DNA of 64,000 nt. Source: CAVPDA01 sp963702495 (GTDB lineage Bacteria; Pseudomonadota; Gammaproteobacteria; Burkholderiales; Rhodocyclaceae). The notes under the pieces were generated by a model that saw nothing but the letters and a program-made list of their open reading frames with translations, was not told where the DNA came from and made no database searches. The translations under genes and the position numbers were made by a program. Where the stretch lies: contig CAVPDA010000019.1 in NCBI GenBank assembly GCA_963702495.1, positions 186,001 through 250,000 of the forward strand, written 5' to 3'. Below are positions 1 through 6,466 of the stretch, in pieces. How positions within the stretch are numbered: the first letter of the stretch is position 1; each line of letters opens with the position of its first letter.

Positions 1-238
1 TGAGACAGGCCAGCCCGTTCGTGCCGTTGATGTTCATGGCGTCCGATCCGCACACACCTTCGCGGCAGGAGCGGCGGAAGGACAGCGAGTCGTCCACCGC
101 CTTGAGCTTGACCATGGCATCGAGCAGCTTGCGGTCGTGGATGGCATCGATCTCCACCGACAAGTCCTGCATGTACGGCTTGTCGTCCTTGTCCGGGTCG
201 TAGCGGTAGATCTTGAACTGGATGGTGCGGGTGGTCAT
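1..238 (-). CDS. sdhB: Succinate dehydrogenase iron-sulfur subunit SdhB (partial)
   Basis: Only the first 79 codons are inside the window; the gene runs off the left edge. SdhB passes electrons from the flavoprotein SdhA to the membrane quinone site. The N-terminal plant-type ferredoxin domain is visible. The segment CREGVCGSDAMNING, followed by LAC, supplies the Cys58, Cys63, Asp66 and Cys78 positions expected for the [2Fe-2S] centre. It is the last gene of sdhC-sdhD-sdhA-sdhB, starting 10 bp after the sdhA stop. The 3Fe-4S and 4Fe-4S regions lie outside the window. Confidence 0.96.
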   Translation of the reverse strand, partial: MTTRTIQFKIYRYDPDKDDKPYMQDLSVEIDAIHDRKLLDAMVKLKAVDDSLSFRRSCREGVCGSDAMNINGTNGLACL

Positions 239-248
239 GCGTTCGCCC

Positions 249-2036
249 TCAATAAGCGCGCTTCTTGAGCTCGATGGTGGAAACCGTGAGCGGAGTCAAT
301 TTGACCGACTTGTAATCGAGCCGGTTTCCTTCCTTGTACCAGAGCGTGTGCTTGAGCCAGTTCTGGTCGTCGCGGCCGTCGGGATGCTCTGGCGTGTCGG
401 GCGCGTCGCTGCGCACATGGGCGCCGCGGGACTCCCTGCGCCCCTCGGCCGAGACCATGCTGGCGACCGCCACCTCGATCAGGTTGTCCAGTTCCAGCGC
501 TTCGAGGCGTGCGGTGTTGAACACCTTCGACTTGTCCTTGATGCCGGTGTGATAGACCTGCTTCTCGATGTCCAGGATCTTGCTCACACCCTCCTTCAGC
601 TTGTCGGCGAAGCGAAACACGCCGCAGTGGTTCTGCATCGTGCGCTGCAAGGCGAGCCGCGTCTCGTGCACGCTGGCGCCGTCCTTCTGGCCGTCGAGCC
701 GGGCCAGGCGCGCCAGGGTGCGCTCGATGGCGTCCTGCGGCAGGTCCTTGTGCGCCCTGGTCGATTTCTTCAGCTCTTCCACCGCAGTCTCGCCGGCGGA
801 CTTGCCGAACACCAGCAGGTCGAGCAGCGAGTTGGTGCCGAGACGATTGGCGCCATGCACCGAGGCGCAGGCGCATTCGCCGGCGGCGTAGAAGCCGGGC
901 ACCGGTATGCTCATGCTGCTGCCGCGCGGCACCACCACCTGGCCCAGGTAGTTGGTCGGGATGCCGCCCATCATGTAATGACAGGTGGGAACCACCGGAA
1001 TCGGCTCGCGGATCGGATCGACCGCGGCAAACTGGATCGCGATCTCGCGAATGCCGGGCAGGCGCTGCATGATGATCTTGGGATCGAGGTGGGTGATGTC
1101 GAGCAGCACGAAGTCCTTGTGCGGCCCGCAGCCCCGTCCCTCATTGATCTCGGTGGTCATGGCGCGCGACACCACGTCGCGCGAGGCGAGATCCTTGGCG
1201 TTCGGGGCGTAGCGCTCCATGAAGCGCTCGCCCTTGCCGTTCCTCAGGATGCCGCCCTCGCCGCGCACGCCTTCGGTGATCAGCACGCCGGCGCCGGCCA
1301 CCCCGGTCGGGTGGAACTGCCAGAACTCCATGTCCTCCAGCGGTATGCCGGCGCGGGCGGCCATGCCGAGGCCGTCGCCGGTGTTGATGAAGGCGTTGGT
1401 GGAGGAGTAGTAGATGCGGCCCGCACCGCCGGTGGCAAAAATCGTCGCCTTGGCCTGGAACACCACGACTTCGCCGGTCTCCATCTCCATCGCGATCACG
1501 CCCAGCACCTCGCCCTCGGCATCGCGGATCAGGTCCAGCGCCATCCATTCGACGAAGAACTGGGTGTTGGCCTTGACGTTGCGCTGATACATGGCGTGCA
1601 GCATGGCGTGGCCGGTGCGGTCGGCCGCGGCGCAGGAGCGGCGCACCGGCTTCTCGCCGAAGTTCGACATGTGGCCGCCGAACGGGCGCTGGTAGATCGT
1701 GCCGTCATCGAGGCGGTCGAAGGGCATGCCGTAGTGCTCGAGTTCGATCACAACCTCGTTGGCCTTGCGGCACATGAACTCGATCGCATCCTGGTCGCCG
1801 AGCCAGTCGGAGCCCTTGACGGTGTCATACATGTGCCAGTGCCAGTGATCCTCCTCCGAGTTGCCCAGGGCGGCGGCGACGCCGCCCTGGGCGGCCACGG
1901 TGTGCGAGCGAGTCGGGAACACCTTGGTCAGGACGGCGGTCTTGAGTCCGGCTTCGGAAAGCTGGATCGCCGCGCGCAGGCCGGCGCCGCCGGCGCCCAC
2001 GATCACGGCATCGAATTTACGAACGGTTATGCTCAC
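249..2036 (-). CDS. sdhA: Succinate dehydrogenase flavoprotein subunit SdhA
   Basis: Catalytic subunit of complex II, oxidising succinate to fumarate on the cytoplasmic face of the inner membrane. At 595 residues it has the usual family length. Visible signatures are the FAD dinucleotide-binding glycine motif GAGGAGLRAA (residues 14-23), the covalent flavin histidine in RSHTVAAQGG (His45), and the substrate-side segments HPTGVAG and HYMMGGIPTN. The start is a GTG directly after the sdhD stop codon (TGA then GTG, no spacer), which implies translational coupling. No ATG fits the conserved MSITVRKFDAV beginning. Confidence 0.97.
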   Translation of the reverse strand: MSITVRKFDAVIVGAGGAGLRAAIQLSEAGLKTAVLTKVFPTRSHTVAAQGGVAAALGNSEEDHWHWHMYDTVKGSDWLGDQDAIEFMCRKANEVVIELEHYGMPFDRLDDGTIYQRPFGGHMSNFGEKPVRRSCAAADRTGHAMLHAMYQRNVKANTQFFVEWMALDLIRDAEGEVLGVIAMEMETGEVVVFQAKATIFATGGAGRIYYSSTNAFINTGDGLGMAARAGIPLEDMEFWQFHPTGVAGAGVLITEGVRGEGGILRNGKGERFMERYAPNAKDLASRDVVSRAMTTEINEGRGCGPHKDFVLLDITHLDPKIIMQRLPGIREIAIQFAAVDPIREPIPVVPTCHYMMGGIPTNYLGQVVVPRGSSMSIPVPGFYAAGECACASVHGANRLGTNSLLDLLVFGKSAGETAVEELKKSTRAHKDLPQDAIERTLARLARLDGQKDGASVHETRLALQRTMQNHCGVFRFADKLKEGVSKILDIEKQVYHTGIKDKSKVFNTARLEALELDNLIEVAVASMVSAEGRRESRGAHVRSDAPDTPEHPDGRDDQNWLKHTLWYKEGNRLDYKSVKLTPLTVSTIELKKRAY

Positions 2037-2384
2037 TCACAGTCTCCACAGGGTCTGCGCCGCCCAGCCGGTGTAGCCCACCATTAATAGGATGACGATC
2101 ACATGCAAAACGAGGCGCACGCCGGTCGGCTTGATGTAATCCATGAAGATGTCGCGGATGCCGATCCAGACGTGATAGAAGAGGCAGACGAAGAACACGA
2201 AGGTGGCGACGCGCATCAAGCCGTTGGAGAACAGGGCGCGCCACGAGTCGTAGCTGACGGGAGACATGACCAGCAGGGCCACCGCCAGGATCACGGTGTA
2301 GAGCGCCATGACGACGGCGGTGATGCGCTGCGCGAGCCAGTCGCGCAGGCCGTAATGGGCGCCGACGACGATGCGATTCACCAT
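2037..2384 (-). CDS. sdhD: Succinate dehydrogenase membrane anchor subunit SdhD
   Basis: A 115-residue hydrophobic anchor with three predicted transmembrane helices (about residues 17-37, 55-77 and 92-112). It matches SdhD in length and position between sdhC and sdhA. With SdhC it should hold haem b and the ubiquinone site. The segment VCLFYHVWIGIRDIFMDYIK has the His and Asp/Tyr pattern typical of the second helix. The chosen ATG overlaps the sdhC 3' end by 7 bp, and the stop abuts the sdhA start, so all four genes are coupled. Confidence 0.93.
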   Translation of the reverse strand: MVNRIVVGAHYGLRDWLAQRITAVVMALYTVILAVALLVMSPVSYDSWRALFSNGLMRVATFVFFVCLFYHVWIGIRDIFMDYIKPTGVRLVLHVIVILLMVGYTGWAAQTLWRL

Positions 2385-2770
2385 AGCAGTATCACTCCGA
2401 GGATGAGGGTCAGGGGCAGGCTCACCGCCAGCACGGCCCACGCGCTGCGCCGCGCCGGCACGAGATCCACGCCCTTGTTGAGATCGAGGAACAGGTAGCG
2501 GATGCCGGCAAAGAAGTGATGCAGATAGGCCCACAGCAGGCCCAGCAGGATCAGCTTGAGCAGCGGGTTCGCCACCACCTGCTTGTAGGTGGCGAAACTC
2601 TCCGGCGAACCCAGGCTGCTGGAAAACAGATACAGCAGAAACGGCAGCATCAGAAACAGCACCGCTCCGCTGACGCGATGCAGAATCGAAACGAACCCCG
2701 GCAGGGGCAGGCGGATTGCGACCAGGTTGAGGTATTTCGGCCGCCTCTTTTTCATCGTCATGTCGGACAT
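2378..2770 (-). CDS. sdhC: Succinate dehydrogenase cytochrome b556 subunit SdhC
   Basis: First gene of the sdh operon, 130 residues, with three hydrophobic helices. The HRVSGAVLF segment (about residues 31-39) carries the Ser and Arg of the quinone site. The later LHHFFAGIRYLFLDL segment carries the haem-ligand histidine region of SdhC. The starting ATG is at 2770; another in-frame Met four codons in is possible. The gene is preceded by its own promoter-like sequence between it and gntR. Confidence 0.94.
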   Translation of the reverse strand: MSDMTMKKRRPKYLNLVAIRLPLPGFVSILHRVSGAVLFLMLPFLLYLFSSSLGSPESFATYKQVVANPLLKLILLGLLWAYLHHFFAGIRYLFLDLNKGVDLVPARRSAWAVLAVSLPLTLILGVILLW

Positions 2771-2829
2771 CTCACTTCCCCTCGACTCGTGCCGCGGCGC
2801 AGCGTGCCGCAGTTTCTTGAGAACGTAAT

Positions 2830-2857
2830 TTTATACACTTACCGCAAAATGACTAAA
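2830..2857 (-). promoter_or_regulatory. Candidate sigma-70 promoter of sdhCDAB
   Basis: In the gap between the gntR stop and the sdhC start, the minus strand reads TTTAGT (2857-2852), a 16-bp spacer, then TATAAA (2835-2830). It is the only AT-rich stretch in this gap and sits about 60 bp before the sdhC start. It implies sdh transcription independent of the gntR promoter. Confidence 0.5.
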
Positions 2858-2874
2858 CTGATTCTATCGCCCGA

Positions 2875-3603
2875 TCAACTGAGCTCGTTCAAATAAAAGT
2901 GATCTGCCGTCGAGTAAAGCCCGCGGCGCCATTCCACCGGCCGCTCGCCGTACGTGTACGCGACGCGCTCCACGGAGAGCAGGGGGCTGCCCTCGGCCAC
3001 GCCGAGCAGCTCGGCGCTGGCACGGTCGGCCGCCACCGCGCGCAGCCTTTCTTCGGCGTGGACCATGCGCACACCGAAGCGGGATTCGAACAGGCCGTAG
3101 AGCGAGCCCTGGTATTCCTGCAGCACTTCCAGGGTGAGGCCGGGGAACACCTCCCCCGGCAGATAGATCTCGTCCACGACCACAGGTTTGGCGGAAAACT
3201 TGAGCAGGCGGCGCACGATGATGATGGGCGATCCGGGATCGAGGCGCAGGACGCGGGACACTTCCTGGCCCGACTTTGCCCGCCAGCATTCGAGCGGCAC
3301 GCTCACCGGCGGCGTCAGTTCGCCCGACAGGGGGGCGAGGCGCAGGAAGCGGAACAGGGCGCGCGGATCGTTGTGCGAAGCGACGAAAGTGCCTTTACCC
3401 TGGCGACGCACCAGCAGATTCTCGGCCGCCATCTCGTCGATGGCTTTGCGCACCGTGCCCTGGCTTACGCTGAAGCGCTGGGCCAGTTCCATCTCGCTCG
3501 GGATGGCCTCGCCCGGACGCCAGTCGCCATTCACGAGCCCCTGCAGGATCAGGCTCTTGATCTGGCGGTACAAGGGTGTGAAAGTCGGGGACTCCTGCGG
3601 CAT
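2875..3603 (-). CDS. GntR/HutC-family transcriptional regulator
   Basis: A 242-residue repressor or activator of the HutC subfamily. The N-terminal winged helix (about residues 8-76) includes AIPSEMELAQRFSVSQGTVR and the wing LLVRRQGKGTFVAS. The C-terminal UTRA ligand-binding domain covers about residues 95-238. It lies between sdhCDAB on the same strand and the divergent mdh gene. That order is common in betaproteobacteria and suggests control of TCA-cycle genes, possibly by a dicarboxylate-type effector (inference). AT-rich DNA with dyad symmetry just upstream could be its operator. Confidence 0.9.
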   Translation of the reverse strand: MPQESPTFTPLYRQIKSLILQGLVNGDWRPGEAIPSEMELAQRFSVSQGTVRKAIDEMAAENLLVRRQGKGTFVASHNDPRALFRFLRLAPLSGELTPPVSVPLECWRAKSGQEVSRVLRLDPGSPIIIVRRLLKFSAKPVVVDEIYLPGEVFPGLTLEVLQEYQGSLYGLFESRFGVRMVHAEERLRAVAADRASAELLGVAEGSPLLSVERVAYTYGERPVEWRRGLYSTADHFYLNELS

Positions 3604-3654
3604 GTCGCGAATTGAAGCATAAAAAATTTTTAGTGTCCATAGTCTGTCATATGT

Positions 3655-3671
3655 CTTATATAAGTTATAAG
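3655..3671. promoter_or_regulatory. Palindromic operator candidate between gntR and mdh
   Basis: The divergent intergenic region holds a perfect 10-bp palindrome CTTATATAAG (3655-3664), followed by the overlapping half-copy TTATAAG (3665-3671). It ends 8 bp upstream of the mdh -35 hexamer and about 50 bp from the gntR start. TA-rich palindromes of this kind are typical HutC-subfamily operators, so binding by the adjacent GntR protein is likely but inferred. Confidence 0.5.
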
Positions 3672-3678
3672 TTATCTA

Positions 3679-3707
3679 TTGACATCGCGGACCGAAATTC
3701 CTAACAT
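3679..3707 (+). promoter_or_regulatory. Sigma-70 promoter of mdh
   Basis: A perfect -35 TTGACA (3679-3684), a 17-bp spacer and TAACAT (3702-3707) form a good sigma-70 promoter, giving a leader of roughly 85 nt before the mdh ATG. The palindrome at 3655-3664 is placed just upstream, where a regulator could act on it. Confidence 0.6.
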
Positions 3708-3797
3708 TCCGCGCAGCACGCCCGCCGGGGACACCCACCGCAGCGGCGCCGCAGCACGGTTTTTCGACCATCAACCCAGACGCGAGGAGTAGAGACC

Positions 3798-4787
3798 ATG
3801 GCCAAAGCCCCCGTACGTGTTGCAGTCACCGGCGCCGCCGGTCAGATCGGCTATGCCCTTTTGTTCCGCATCGCCAGCGGCGAAATGCTTGGCAAGGATC
3901 AGCCGGTCATCCTGCAGATGCTGGAACTGCCGATCGAAAAGCCGCAGAAGGCGCTCGGCGGCGTGATGATGGAACTGGAGGACTGCGCCTTTCCGCTGCT
4001 GGCGGGCATGGTCGGAACCGGCGACCCGAAGGTGGCCTTCAAGGATGCCGACTACGCGCTGCTGGTCGGCGCCAAGCCGCGCGGACCCGGCATGGAGCGC
4101 AAGGATCTGCTGATGGAGAACGCCAAGATCTTCATCGAACAGGGGCGCGCCCTGAATGCCGCCGCCTCCCGCGACGTGCGCGTGATCGTGGTCGGCAATC
4201 CGGCCAACACCAATGCCTACATCGCCATGAAGTCGGCGCCCGACCTGCCCCGCAGCAACTTCACTTCCATGATGCGCCTGGACCACAACCGCGCCGTTTC
4301 GCAGCTGGCTACGCGCACCGGCAAGGCGCTCACCGACGTACAGAAGATGGTGGTATGGGGCAACCATTCGCCCACCATGTATCCGGACATCCGCTTCGCC
4401 ACCGTGGCCGGCCAGAATGCGGTGGCGGCGGTGAATGACGTGGAGTGGTACCGCAACACCTACATCCCGACCGTGGGCAAGCGCGGCGCCGCCATCATCG
4501 ACGCCCGCGGCGCCTCCTCCGCCGCCAGTGCCGCCAACGCCGCCATCGACCACATGCGCGACTGGGCGCTGGGCAGCAACGGCCAGTGGGTCACCATGGG
4601 CATTGCGTCCGACGGCTCCTACGGCATCCCCGAGGGCATCCTCTACGGCGTGCCCTGCATCTGCAGCCCGGGCAAGTATCAGCGCGTCACTGGACTGGAA
4701 ATCGACGAGTTCTCGCGCCAGAAGATGGACGGCACGCTCAAGGAACTGACCGAAGAGCAGGAAGGCGTGAAGAGCCTGCTCGGGTAG
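3798..4787 (+). CDS. mdh: Malate dehydrogenase
   Basis: Cytoplasmic NAD-dependent malate dehydrogenase, 329 residues. It belongs to the longer Mdh type of betaproteobacteria that resembles cytosolic eukaryotic enzymes. Visible features are the Rossmann glycine motif GAAGQIGYALLFRIA near residue 11, the substrate-loop Arg region in GAKPRGPGMERKDLL, the NAD-side NPANTNAYI, LDHNRAVSQLA, and the catalytic-His segment WGNHSPTMYPD. A purine-rich GAGGAG precedes the ATG. It starts a plus-strand run with the CitE-like gene, the DUF3617 gene and acnB. Confidence 0.97.
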   Translation: MAKAPVRVAVTGAAGQIGYALLFRIASGEMLGKDQPVILQMLELPIEKPQKALGGVMMELEDCAFPLLAGMVGTGDPKVAFKDADYALLVGAKPRGPGMERKDLLMENAKIFIEQGRALNAAASRDVRVIVVGNPANTNAYIAMKSAPDLPRSNFTSMMRLDHNRAVSQLATRTGKALTDVQKMVVWGNHSPTMYPDIRFATVAGQNAVAAVNDVEWYRNTYIPTVGKRGAAIIDARGASSAASAANAAIDHMRDWALGSNGQWVTMGIASDGSYGIPEGILYGVPCICSPGKYQRVTGLEIDEFSRQKMDGTLKELTEEQEGVKSLLG

Positions 4788-4875
4788 ATCCGCCTTTCCT
4801 TCCGGCACCGGGCGGGGAGGAGCGGCGCCGCATGCGCCCCCCCCGCCCTCCCCTTGAAGGAGGACGGCACCGACC

Positions 4876-5871
4876 ATGCCACCCGCACTTCACCCCGCCG
4901 CCGTCCTGTTCCAGGACGAGACGCCTTTCCCCGCCCTGCCGGCCTGCGATCACTACGCCGGCACGGAGAAGCTGATGCGACGCTCGCTGGTCCTGCAGCG
5001 TGAGCTCGGGCCGGTGTTCGACATCACCTGCGACTGCGAGGACGGCGCCCCGGCGGGGCGCGAACGCGAGCACGCGCAGCTCGTCGCCACCATCGTCACC
5101 AGCGCCGACAATGCCTACGGCCGGGTCGGCGCCCGCATCCATGACGTCGGCCATCCCCATTGGCGCGACGACCTCGAGATCATCGTCGGCGCCGCCGGCG
5201 AACGGCTCGCCTTCCTCACCCTGCCCAAGGCCGCCGGCGTCGCCGATGTCACGACCATGACGAACGCACTGCACGACATCGCCGCGCGCCACGGCATCGC
5301 GCGACCGATCCCGGTGCATGTGCTGATCGAAACCCATGGTGCGCTGCGCGAGGCGTACCGGATCGCCTCCCTGCCCGAGGTGGAGTGCATCGACTTCGGT
5401 CTCATGGACTTCGTCAGCGCGCATCACGGCGCCATTCCGGCCTCCGCCATGAAAAGTCCGGGCCAGTTCGAACATCCTCTGGTGGCGCGCGCCAAATGCG
5501 AGATCGCCGCTGCCGCGCTGGCCGCCGGCGCGGTTGCCGCCCACAACGTCACCACGGAACTGCATGATCCCGCCGTCGTACGCGCGGATGCGCGTCGCGC
5601 CCGCAGCGAGTTCGGGTTCCTGCGCATGTGGAGCATCCATCCCGATCAGATCCGCCCCATCGTCGAAGCCATGCAGCCGGACTTCAGCGAGGTGCAGGAG
5701 GCGGCGGAGATCCTGATCGCGGCACAGGCGGCGCAGTGGGGGCCGACGCGCCATCAGGGCCGGCTGCATGACCGCGCCTCCTACCGCTACTATTGGGAAC
5801 TGCTGCAGCGGGCGCGGATGACCGGCGTCGAACTGCCGCCGCCAGCGCGCAGCGCCTTCTTTTCCGATTGA
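4876..5871 (+). CDS. HpcH/HpaI aldolase / citrate lyase beta-like (CitE-like) protein
   Basis: A 331-residue TIM-barrel protein of the HpcH/HpaI-CitE superfamily, which cleaves or forms C-C bonds in acyl-CoA or 2-keto acid substrates using a divalent metal. The DCEDGAPAGRE segment near residue 45 provides acidic metal ligands. VLIETHGALREAYRIA (about 147-162) corresponds to the conserved Glu strand. GLMDFVSAHHG and the C-terminal MWSIHPDQI also fit. No citrate lyase alpha or gamma subunit or CitG/CitX is nearby, so true citrate lyase is unlikely. A malyl-CoA- or citramalyl-CoA-type lyase acting beside Mdh and AcnB is more plausible. The exact substrate is unknown. Confidence 0.85.
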   Translation: MPPALHPAAVLFQDETPFPALPACDHYAGTEKLMRRSLVLQRELGPVFDITCDCEDGAPAGREREHAQLVATIVTSADNAYGRVGARIHDVGHPHWRDDLEIIVGAAGERLAFLTLPKAAGVADVTTMTNALHDIAARHGIARPIPVHVLIETHGALREAYRIASLPEVECIDFGLMDFVSAHHGAIPASAMKSPGQFEHPLVARAKCEIAAAALAAGAVAAHNVTTELHDPAVVRADARRARSEFGFLRMWSIHPDQIRPIVEAMQPDFSEVQEAAEILIAAQAAQWGPTRHQGRLHDRASYRYYWELLQRARMTGVELPPPARSAFFSD

Positions 5872-5899
5872 TCCTCAGGACACGACCCAAGGAGCCTCG

Positions 5900-6406
5900 A
5901 TGAAACTGCATTCATTCGTTCTTGCCGTTTTCAGCCTCGCCGCCGCCGGCAGCGCCCTGGCCGTGGATCTGCCCAAGCGCAAGTCCGGCCTGTGGGAGGT
6001 CAAGACCTCGATGCCCGACATGCCGGCCCAGGCGCAGCAGGGCCCGATCCAGGTCTGCGTGGACGAGAAGACCGACGACATGACCCAGGCCGTTGCCGAT
6101 GCGGAAGCCAAGAAGAAGTGTTCGAAGAGCGAGATCAAGCGCGACGGCGACCGCTACCTCATCCATTCCGTGTGCAAGGAGATGGGCGGCACCATGACCA
6201 CCGACGGCGTGTTCAGCGGCAAGTTCGACTCCGCCTATCGCGCCGAAATGAAGGCCGCCTACGACCCGCCGATCATGAACATGAAGGAGTCGCGCATGGT
6301 CATGGAGGCGCGCTGGCTGGGTCCGTGCAAACCCGGCATGCGCCCCGGCGAGGTCATACTGCCCGGCGGCCAGAAGATCGATCCAAGCAAGATGGGCGGC
6401 AAGTAA
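5900..6406 (+). CDS. DUF3617-family exported protein
   Basis: A 168-residue protein with a clear signal peptide (cleavage near SALA-V, about residue 22), then a domain that fits DUF3617: the opening KSGLWEVKTSMPDMP, paired cysteines (VCVDEK, KKKCSKSE, SVCKEM) and a C-terminal LGPCKPGMRPG. The function of DUF3617 proteins is not known; they are predicted periplasmic. A strong AAGGAG precedes the ATG. It lies 28 bp after the CitE-like gene and 60 bp before acnB, so it is probably co-transcribed, although a TCA role is not evident. Confidence 0.8.
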   Translation: MKLHSFVLAVFSLAAAGSALAVDLPKRKSGLWEVKTSMPDMPAQAQQGPIQVCVDEKTDDMTQAVADAEAKKKCSKSEIKRDGDRYLIHSVCKEMGGTMTTDGVFSGKFDSAYRAEMKAAYDPPIMNMKESRMVMEARWLGPCKPGMRPGEVILPGGQKIDPSKMGGK

Positions 6407-6466
6407 GCCGCCGCCAGCCCCCACCCCGACACTCGTTCCGACCCAACCCAACCTGTCAGGACCATC

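Noticed and set aside
213..2087. Long plus-strand open frame opposite sdhA
   Set aside because: It mirrors sdhA codon structure in GC-rich DNA and its His/Ala/Gly/Arg-rich translation has no domain. The minus-strand frame is a textbook SdhA.
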